The translations under genes were made by a program, and so were the position numbers. 10,802 nucleotides of DNA from Desulfuromonadaceae bacterium (lineage in GTDB: Bacteria > Desulfobacterota > Desulfuromonadia > Desulfuromonadales > Geopsychrobacteraceae), in the NCBI GenBank assembly GCA_013138655.1, contig WTCI01000197.1:1-10802 (forward strand), in the 5' to 3' direction. A model generated the notes under the pieces. The model was not told where the DNA came from, ran no database searches, and saw only the letters and a list, made by a program, of their open reading frames with translations. Positions 6,914 to 10,802 of this stretch are shown here, one piece after another. Within the stretch, counting starts at the first letter, position 1. Each line of letters opens with the position of its first letter.

Positions 6914-7096
6914 CTGCAGCGCCCCAGCGTCCGAGCTTTCTGGCAGCTTGCCGAAGACCACTCGGTCCCATGATGCTGCCAAATGGGGTGGACCATAAAA
7001 AAGATTTCTTTTTATTGGCTGAAATTTTTGCGGGCCTTGAAGTTCCTGGTAAAATTTCTGCTATACAATTTCTTTTATCGAAAGGAGCACGTGATA

Positions 7097-7564
7097 ATGA
7101 AACGAATGACCATGATCGGAGTGTGTTTTTTGAACTTGACCCTGTCTTTAACACTGATCCTTGGAGGCGTTGCCTGGGCGGGGAAGGGTGGTGGCGGTAA
7201 GGGCGACGGCCAGGGGATGTCGTCAACTCCCAGCATGTCGGAAGAAGTCCAGGCCCCGATGAAGTCCTGGAAGATGAAAGAGAAAGAGGCCGGTGAAAAG
7301 CTTCAGCAGCAGGACCAACAGCGGATGAAAAAACAGGAAGAGGTGCGCGAGCGCATCCACCAGACCGAAGAAAAGGGCCAGCGGCTTGAAAAGAAGGCTC
7401 GTGAGAGAACAGAGCAGGAGCTTGAAGAGGGCGCAAAGGGGCTGGAGAAACAGAAAAAGATGAAGATGGAGCAGGCGCAGAAGGAACTGGGCAAGGGCTC
7501 CGAGCAGGGACAGAAGATGCGCGAGGAAAAACGCAAAAAATGGTGGAAGTTCTGGGGGGAGTAA
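7097..7564 (+). CDS. secreted, highly charged helical protein of unknown function
   Basis: I do not recognise the family. The 155-residue protein starts with a clear Sec signal peptide: basic MKRMTM, a hydrophobic core CFLNLTLSLTLILGG, and a VAWA cleavage site at about residue 28. A Gly/Lys stretch (GKGGGGKGDG) follows, then from about residue 55 an almost uninterrupted run of Glu, Lys, Gln, Arg and Met. This predicts a long helix or coiled coil, and the chain ends in KKWWKFWGE. The ATG at 7097 is chosen because AAAGGAG (7081-7087) lies nine bases upstream and because it places the signal peptide at the N-terminus; the frame is open further upstream to an ATG at 6983. The upstream 100 bases are notably AT-rich. 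A strong terminator follows. The gene sits inside a segment bounded by inverted copies of a RAYT-type repeat, suggesting acquired cargo. Confidence 0.8.
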   Translation: MKRMTMIGVCFLNLTLSLTLILGGVAWAGKGGGGKGDGQGMSSTPSMSEEVQAPMKSWKMKEKEAGEKLQQQDQQRMKKQEEVRERIHQTEEKGQRLEKKARERTEQELEEGAKGLEKQKKMKMEQAQKELGKGSEQGQKMREEKRKKWWKFWGE

Positions 7565-7604
7565 GCCCCAGGAGTCCTTCCTAGGACATTGTCGGACTTA
7601 ACAT

Positions 7605-7648
7605 AAAAGAGGGGCACTCCTTGAAAATGGAAATGCCCCTCTTTTTTT
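7605..7648 (+). terminator. strong intrinsic terminator
   Basis: AAAAGAGGGGCA (7605-7616) pairs perfectly with TGCCCCTCTTTT (7634-7645). An inner TCC/GGA pairing follows after one mismatch, and the T run extends to 7648. It lies 40 bases after the secreted protein's stop codon. The A-rich 5' side could let it also act on minus-strand transcripts. Confidence 0.9.
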
Positions 7649-7698
7649 GTTTATGAATACGCAAGGATGAAGGGAAATTTCCTCATCACTCATCACTG

Positions 7699-7722
7699 CC
7701 CTTCTACCTGCCCTTCTACCTG
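7699..7722. repeat. 12-bp tandem duplication at the lysA fragment end
   Basis: CCCTTCTACCTG occurs twice in direct succession. The second copy contains the stop codon and last codons of the lysA fragment on the minus strand, so a short slippage duplication overlaps the end of that remnant. Confidence 0.85.
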
Positions 7723-8047
7723 CCCAGCGTGAACGCATCCGCCTCGAAGTTCAAGGTGGTGAAGTAGTCCTCAACCGTTTCGGCGCGGCGGATCAACTCA
7801 ACGGTGCATTCAACCCGAAGGAGCAGCTCCTTAGGGCGCAGGCGGCCGTTGTACTGGAATCCCATGGCGTGGCCGTGGGCGCCGCTGTCATGTATGGCGA
7901 TAAGGTCCCCTTCCGCGATGGGGGGCAGCTCCCTCTGGACGGCGAACTTGTCGTTGTTTCGCACAGCGAGCCGACCACGTCGTAAACTTCGGTTTTTTGC
8001 GCATCCTCTTTGCCCAGGACGTCTATATGATGATATGCCTCGGACAT
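7716..8047 (-). pseudogene. lysA: frameshifted C-terminal fragment of diaminopimelate decarboxylase
   Basis: The intact enzyme makes lysine from meso-diaminopimelate using PLP. Only about the last 110 residues are here. The segment from 8047 reads MSEAYHHIDVLGKE and then VYDVVGSLCE. After a one-base shift the other frame continues NNDKFAVQRELPPI, IHDSGAHGHAMGFQYNGRL, then RPKELLLR and RRAETVEDYF. These are the conserved C-terminal blocks of LysA, including the [VY]DVVGxLCExxDxFA motif. The break lies near 7956-7960, where one T (one A on the coding strand) is missing after the SLCE codons. Sequence upstream of 8047 is not LysA but repeat DNA. The fragment lacks the PLP lysine and has a frameshift, so it is non-functional. 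Confidence 0.85.
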
Positions 8048-8074
8048 AAGAAGGTTCCTAAGAAGATTCCGCAA

Positions 8075-8160
8075 GTAAATCCGGGGTAAATCCGGGGACA
8101 TGACAGTAAATCCGGGGACTATATTATGTCCCCGGATTTCATCGATGTCCCCAGATTTCA
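8075..8160. repeat. cluster of AAATCCGGGGAC palindromic repeats, right copy
   Basis: TAAATCCGGGG occurs at 8076-8086, 8087-8097 and 8107-8117. The third copy extends to AAATCCGGGGAC (8108-8119), which forms a perfect 12-base inverted repeat with GTCCCCGGATTT (8128-8139) around an eight-base AT loop. GTCCCCAGATTTCA follows at 8147-8160. Positions 8127-8160 are the inverse of the repeat at 6771-6801. The cluster lies between the lysA fragment and the RAYT fragment. Confidence 0.85.
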
Positions 8161-8170
8161 CCCCGTTTGA

Positions 8171-8305
8171 TCCGTCTAACACCTCGCCAAACAGGCATTC
8201 TCGATTCACCGCACAGATCGTTACGAAATACGCCCCTGCACCGGAATAATCGTAATCCCGCAATCGAATGGAACGCCGATGGTTAATATCGCGATTGAAT
8301 GTCAT
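8171..8305 (-). pseudogene. 5' remnant of a REP-associated tyrosine transposase (RAYT, Y1 family)
   Basis: From an ATG at 8305 with a purine-rich Shine-Dalgarno (GGGAGGGGG), 45 codons match the RAYT/Y1-transposase N-terminus. They read HRRSIRLRDYDYSGAGAYF, then VTICAVNRECLFGEVLDG. RAYTs are single-strand-type transposases related to IS200/IS605 TnpA that recognise REP palindromes. Homology ends at about 8171, followed immediately by the AAATCCGGGGAC repeat cluster. The HxH metal motif and catalytic tyrosine are absent, so the gene is dead. The frame stays open through the repeats into lysA-derived sequence, a false extension. Confidence 0.85.
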
Positions 8306-8329
8306 GCCCCCTCCCTAAACGAAACACGG

Positions 8330-8357
8330 GTAAGGGCATGGCATGCCGTGCCCCTAC
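8330..8357. repeat. 28-bp REP-like palindrome
   Basis: The two halves, GTAAGGGCATGGCA (8330-8343) and TGCCGTGCCCCTAC (8344-8357), are inverse copies differing at only two positions. The core GGCATGCC is a perfect palindrome. It lies about 25 bases upstream of the RAYT start codon, the expected position for a REP-type recognition element, and its 'GTAGGGGCACGGCATGCC' arm is a common dispersed bacterial repeat. Confidence 0.8.
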
Positions 8358-8365
8358 TGCTCAAT

Positions 8366-8446
8366 TCACGCCCGGAAGTTGACCTGCACCTTATCCGGAA
8401 ACGGCACCAGCTCATTATCCTGATGTCTCGGCGATCTCCATTTCTT
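8366..8446 (-). other. short unidentified coding remnant
   Basis: A minus-strand frame reads KKWRSPRHQDNELVPF, then PDKVQVNFRA, then stop. It has the look of a protein C-terminus and runs in a different frame across the end of the Fic fragment. I cannot identify it. Position and strand would fit the tail of a large gene, such as a restriction subunit, lost by deletion, but this is speculation. Confidence 0.3.
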
Positions 8447-8552
8447 CACGGCTGATGATTCCGAGCAGATTTTTCAGCACCGTTTCCTTTGAGCCGGGTT
8501 GATACTGGTCTTCTGGCAGGAAGGAGGTATCGTAACGGTCGGAAGGATTCAT
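8415..8552 (-). pseudogene. 5' remnant of a Fic-family protein gene
   Basis: From the ATG at 8552, 45 codons encode MNPSDRYDTSFLPEDQYQPG, then SKETVLKNLLGIISREEME, and end in a short unrelated tail and a stop at 8415-8417. The pattern RYD-x-S-x-L-x-E-x-Q-[YF]-x-P-G-S...VLKNLLGI is typical of the N-terminus of Fic/'cell filamentation' proteins, which AMPylate targets or act as toxins. The Fic core motif HPFxxGNGR is missing, so the remnant is inactive. Homology appears to break near 8435, where another frame (8366-8446) takes over. Recognition is from memory of the family. Confidence 0.65.
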
Positions 8553-8639
8553 TCAACACCTCGCAGCCTTGAGGGACGCCTTGCCGTCAAGATGACAATG
8601 TTGTTCTGACTATTTCGGCCATGGGCTCCCCGTCACTCA
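8553..8639. other. short gap with no recognisable feature
   Basis: Between the Fic remnant's start and the stop of the pRiA4b-family gene I see no gene, and no hairpin with a T run. It may hold the unrecognised remains of the Fic gene's promoter. Confidence 0.4.
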
Positions 8640-9188
8640 TTACACCTTGATCCGCCGCAAGCGACGATTAATCACTTCGAGGTCAAACAAACCAGGATCG
8701 TAGTCCCCACCCAGCCAGTCCCTGGCATCTTCGTGCCCTTCATGCTCTGGGTCGTCAAGGGCTTCAAGCAGGTCGCAATAACCCGGTGGGCCACCGCTGT
8801 CTTCGGGGGGACCGGCATGTTTACCCTCGATGCAGACGGGATAACGAACACCCTCTTCGACCGGTAAGATTTTTTGCAATAAGACTTCGTGCAGCCAACC
8901 GTCGCCAAAATCGTATTCGTAAAACATTTTGTGGCGCGGCTTAGGCAGCAATTCGATCACCGCAACCGACTTGTCATTTTTGACTTCCGGCATGTCAAAG
9001 TCTTTCGATTTCGGGCCGAAGCTTTGCTGATCTTTGACGAACTGGTAAAGGTGATAGTCCTGCCATTCCATCACCCGCTGGACGACTCTGTGCAGGTTGC
9101 GCAGGGTGATCGTTGCTGGAACTTGCACGATGCGGAAGATTTCTGGATCGATACCGAGCAGGGTGATTTTTAGTTGCAGAATTTCCAT
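8640..9188 (-). CDS. plasmid pRiA4b ORF-3 family protein
   Basis: A 182-residue protein of the pRiA4b ORF-3-like family, named after an Agrobacterium plasmid gene. No biochemical role is established. Family features are the opening strand LQLKITLLGIDPEIFRIVQV, TLRNLHRVVQRVMEWQDYHLY near residue 30, FYEYDFGDGWLHEVLL near 95, and PPEDSGGPPGYCDLLEALDD near 130, followed by the WLGGDYDPGLFDLEVIN tail. I chose the ATG at 9188 because GGAGGAGG lies just upstream; an in-frame TTG at 9212 falls before that site. All conserved blocks are present, so the gene looks intact although it sits among remnants. These genes are frequent on plasmids and islands. A probable hsdM fragment runs directly into its leader. 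Confidence 0.9.
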   Translation of the reverse strand: MEILQLKITLLGIDPEIFRIVQVPATITLRNLHRVVQRVMEWQDYHLYQFVKDQQSFGPKSKDFDMPEVKNDKSVAVIELLPKPRHKMFYEYDFGDGWLHEVLLQKILPVEEGVRYPVCIEGKHAGPPEDSGGPPGYCDLLEALDDPEHEGHEDARDWLGGDYDPGLFDLEVINRRLRRIKV

Positions 9189-9207
9189 GTCTTTTTCCTC
9201 CTCCGTT

Positions 9208-9321
9208 GGCAACGATCAGGCGGTGTAGCTTGGCCGGATCATGGAACTTGTTCTGTGATTTGTTGAAGATCAGGCCGAGCAGACCTTCCTCATTACCCCC
9301 CTGTGTCAGCCATCGGTAAGA
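9208..9321 (-). pseudogene. probable fragment of a type I restriction methylase (HsdM)
   Basis: A minus-strand frame of 38 codons reads SYRWLTQGGNEEGLLGLIF, then NKSQNKFHDPAKLHRLIVA. It resembles the helical N-terminal region of HsdM/N6-adenine methylases, where G[VL]IFxKAQNKIxDPAKLxRLI precedes the KGDxYEGLLEKNA segment. Neither the SAM-binding motif nor NPPF is present. The piece ends at the Shine-Dalgarno of the pRiA4b-family gene and begins next to a short hairpin. I am moderately sure of the family. Confidence 0.5.
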
Positions 9322-9456
9322 TGTGCTGGGGATGCCCATGGAAAGGGTGCCTGTCACCCGGATGGCGACAGGCAAGCCCCGGGGATGGCCGTGTTTCATT
9401 CTATCGGCGGCCCTTGGAATGGGCGGCACCAACACATCAGCACCCGTTCTGAACAG
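9213..9456. other. intergenic debris between the pRiA4b-family gene and qmcA
   Basis: Apart from the hsdM-like fragment and the 9348-9374 inverted repeat, I see no gene here. About 80 bases directly after the qmcA stop hold no clear terminator hairpin with a T run on the minus strand. Confidence 0.5.
9348..9374. repeat. TGCCTGTC/GACAGGCA inverted repeat
   Basis: TGCCTGTC (9348-9355) and GACAGGCA (9367-9374) pair perfectly across 11 bases. An overlapping GGTGCCTGTCACC is itself a small palindrome. The motif GGTGACAGGCACC resembles another common dispersed repeat class linked to RAYT elements. It marks the upstream limit of the hsdM-like fragment. No T run follows, so it is not a terminator. 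Confidence 0.55.
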
Positions 9457-10380
9457 TTACGTTTTAGTTTTCCCCAGAATCGACATTGCGGTAGCAACCA
9501 TACCGGCCATATCCCCCATGTTGGTAGGGATCAGCATGGTATTGCTTTCTTTGGCCAGCCTACCGAACTCCTTAACATATTGCTCTGCAACCCGCAGATT
9601 TGCAGCCATTTCACCGCCCTCGGCATTCAGGGCTTCAGCGATCAGCTTAACACCTCTGGCTGTTGCCTCGGCCAGCAGCGTGATTTCTTGAGCCTTACCT
9701 TTTGCCTCATTGATCCGTTTGGTCATCTCGCCCTCAGAGACAGCAATCGCCTCTTCCTTCAAGCCCTTGGCCCGGTTGACCCGTGAATCACGATCACCTT
9801 CAGAGGTGGCAATAGCGGCCCGTTTTTCCCGTACCGCGCGCATCTGGGCTTCCATCGCCTGCATAACACTTTGTGGAGGAGTGAGGTCTTTGATCTCGTA
9901 GCGCAGAACCTTAATACCCCAGTTGGTCGCGGCAGCGTCAATGGCGGCAACAATCTGCTGGTTTAATATATCTCGTTCTTCGAAGGTTTTATCCAACTCC
10001 ATCTTGCCGATAACCGATCGCAAGGAAGTTTGAGCCAGTTGTGCTGCGGCGAATTCATAATTATCGATGCCATAGGCTGATTTTTTGCTGTCTATGACCT
10101 GCATATAAAGAACACCGTCGACAGCGATGCTGATGTTGTCCGCAGTAATACAGGTTTGGCTCTGGACATCAATGACAACCTCTTTTAACGATCGTCTATA
10201 TGCAACGCGATCAAGAAAGGGGACAAGAATGTGAAATCCGGCACCGAGAGTTTTGCTGTACTTCCCGAGTCTTTCAACGATGAACTCCATCCGTTGTGGG
10301 ACAACGACGGCAGTTTTGACCAGAACAACAACGACAAAAACCGCCAACACGCCAAAAATAATCAAACCTGGTGAAAACAT
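9457..10380 (-). CDS. qmcA: SPFH/Band 7 (QmcA/paraslipin-type) membrane protein
   Basis: A 307-residue SPFH-domain protein, related to E. coli QmcA and eukaryotic stomatin-like proteins, which form large oligomers in membrane microdomains. Residues 4-24 form one membrane helix (GLIIFGVLAVFVVVVLVKTA). The SPFH domain runs from about 26 to 185 (VVVPQRMEFIVERLGKYSKTLGAGFH... SLRSVIGKMELDKTFEERD... RYEIKDLTPPQSV). An Ala/Glu-rich coiled coil follows to about 265 and a Met/Ala-rich end to GKTKT. Length is usual for the family. The ATG has GAGGAG upstream on the minus strand. It follows the nfeD-family gene by 33 bases, the classic SPFH-NfeD operon. The gene symbol reflects family similarity and the neighbour, not proven orthology. 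Confidence 0.93.
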   Translation of the reverse strand: MFSPGLIIFGVLAVFVVVVLVKTAVVVPQRMEFIVERLGKYSKTLGAGFHILVPFLDRVAYRRSLKEVVIDVQSQTCITADNISIAVDGVLYMQVIDSKKSAYGIDNYEFAAAQLAQTSLRSVIGKMELDKTFEERDILNQQIVAAIDAAATNWGIKVLRYEIKDLTPPQSVMQAMEAQMRAVREKRAAIATSEGDRDSRVNRAKGLKEEAIAVSEGEMTKRINEAKGKAQEITLLAEATARGVKLIAEALNAEGGEMAANLRVAEQYVKEFGRLAKESNTMLIPTNMGDMAGMVATAMSILGKTKT

Positions 10381-10413
10381 TATTACTCCTCTACATAAGG
10401 GTGAAAAAAAGGG

Positions 10414-10802
10414 TTAAGACTTATTATCCGTGCTACCGGTACAGGGTTTAACTTTCAGGACAAGACTGTTATTAGACTCTTGCCCCTCAACAACAACTCT
10501 TTGATCTTTATCGATCGGAACTTCGGCCGTGGCTCGCCAAAATGTTCCGGCTAACCGTATTTCACCGTAACCGTCTTGAGGAATAGCTTCAGTCACCACG
10601 GCTTTTTGTCCGATGTTAGAAAACTCATCATCCACCCCGGCTTTGCTCTGCCCTTTAAATGTGTTTAACCCGAAGCGACGAAGGGTGAAAAGCAAAACCA
10701 AAGATGAAACCATGAAGATAATCAGCTGGGTTGTAAGGGCTAATTCCTCAAGAAAAAAGACCGAAATGGCAACAATCCAACTGCCGGCCGTAAAGAAAAT
10801 CA
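10414..10802 (-). CDS. NfeD-family membrane protein, 5' end beyond window
   Basis: The 3' part of an NfeD-like (YbbJ/YqeZ-type short) protein, the usual partner of SPFH proteins. It is thought to bind or stabilise them in membrane microdomains. The minus-strand frame is open to the window edge. An ATG at 10713 is internal, because the upstream codons encode further hydrophobic helix (GSWIVAISVFFLEELALTTQ). Visible are two hydrophobic segments ending in LVLLFTLRRFGL and a C-terminal OB-fold domain with NIGQKAVVTEAIPQDGYGEI, RLAGTFWRATAEVPI and QRVVVEGQESNNSLVLKV, the pattern of the NfeD OB domain. At least 128 residues are present. It is probably the first gene of the nfeD-qmcA unit. Confidence 0.88.
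   Translation of the reverse strand, partial: IFFTAGSWIVAISVFFLEELALTTQLIIFMVSSLVLLFTLRRFGLNTFKGQSKAGVDDEFSNIGQKAVVTEAIPQDGYGEIRLAGTFWRATAEVPIDKDQRVVVEGQESNNSLVLKVKPCTGSTDNKS

Noticed and set aside
7015..7031. Sigma54-like TTGGC...GC promoter upstream of the secreted protein gene
   Set aside because: The GG and GC elements are one base too far apart and the downstream match is poor. No sigma70 pair there has good spacing either (TTGAAG at 7037 to TATACA at 7062 is 19 bases).
6615..7436. 273-codon minus-strand frame as one intact gene
   Set aside because: Only its last 52 codons resemble MNT proteins. The rest crosses repeats, the promoter region and the antisense of the secreted protein gene.
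7793..8305. 170-codon minus-strand frame as a real fusion protein
   Set aside because: It joins a RAYT N-terminus, repeat DNA and a frameshifted lysA piece; the junctions coincide with repeats, so this is a chance open frame.

Overview
The window reads as chromosomal DNA of a Gram-negative bacterium. It encodes signal peptidase II, a predicted outer-membrane entericidin-type lipoprotein and a QmcA/NfeD pair. Codon use in the first 6.5 kb is fairly GC-rich. The gene content and the many 'GTCCCCGGATTT'-type palindromes beside a transposase remnant recall Desulfuromonadales/Geobacter-like bacteria, but that placement is an inference from memory, not a search result.

Layout. (1) 1-2.9 kb: the 3' part of ileS followed one base later by lspA, ending in an intrinsic terminator. 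(2) 2.9-3.8 kb: a YigZ/IMPACT-family gene, then a 41-codon entericidin-like lipoprotein gene with its own promoter and Shine-Dalgarno site. A hairpin follows that can serve both converging transcripts. (3) 3.85-4.97 kb, minus strand: a two-gene unit of a Mut7-C RNase-like protein and an MmcQ/YjbR protein. (4) 5.1-6.56 kb: a PAS-PAS-SpoIIE phosphatase of the RsbU type, transcribed divergently from the Mut7-C gene.

(5) 6.56-9.45 kb is an accessory 'graveyard' and the most interesting part. Read on the minus strand, it holds sheared pieces of several mobile or defence genes. These are the start of a HEPN protein overlapping the end of an MNT nucleotidyltransferase, a frameshifted C-terminal piece of diaminopimelate decarboxylase, the N-terminus of a REP-associated tyrosine transposase (RAYT), the N-terminus of a Fic protein, and a probable HsdM piece. 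Between and beside them lie families of short palindromic repeats. One composite repeat occurs in opposite orientation on both sides of a 1.3 kb segment that carries an apparently intact gene for a secreted, highly charged helical protein. A pRiA4b ORF-3-family gene in the same area also looks intact.

(6) 9.45-10.8 kb, minus strand: a SPFH/QmcA-type membrane protein preceded by the 3' part of an nfeD-family gene that runs off the window.

Functional links. LspA would mature lipoproteins such as the entericidin-like protein. NfeD and QmcA form a known membrane-microdomain pair. I see no intact new defence system. The debris suggests a former island with a HEPN-MNT toxin-antitoxin pair, a Fic protein and perhaps a type I restriction system, broken up by RAYT/REP-type elements and deletions.
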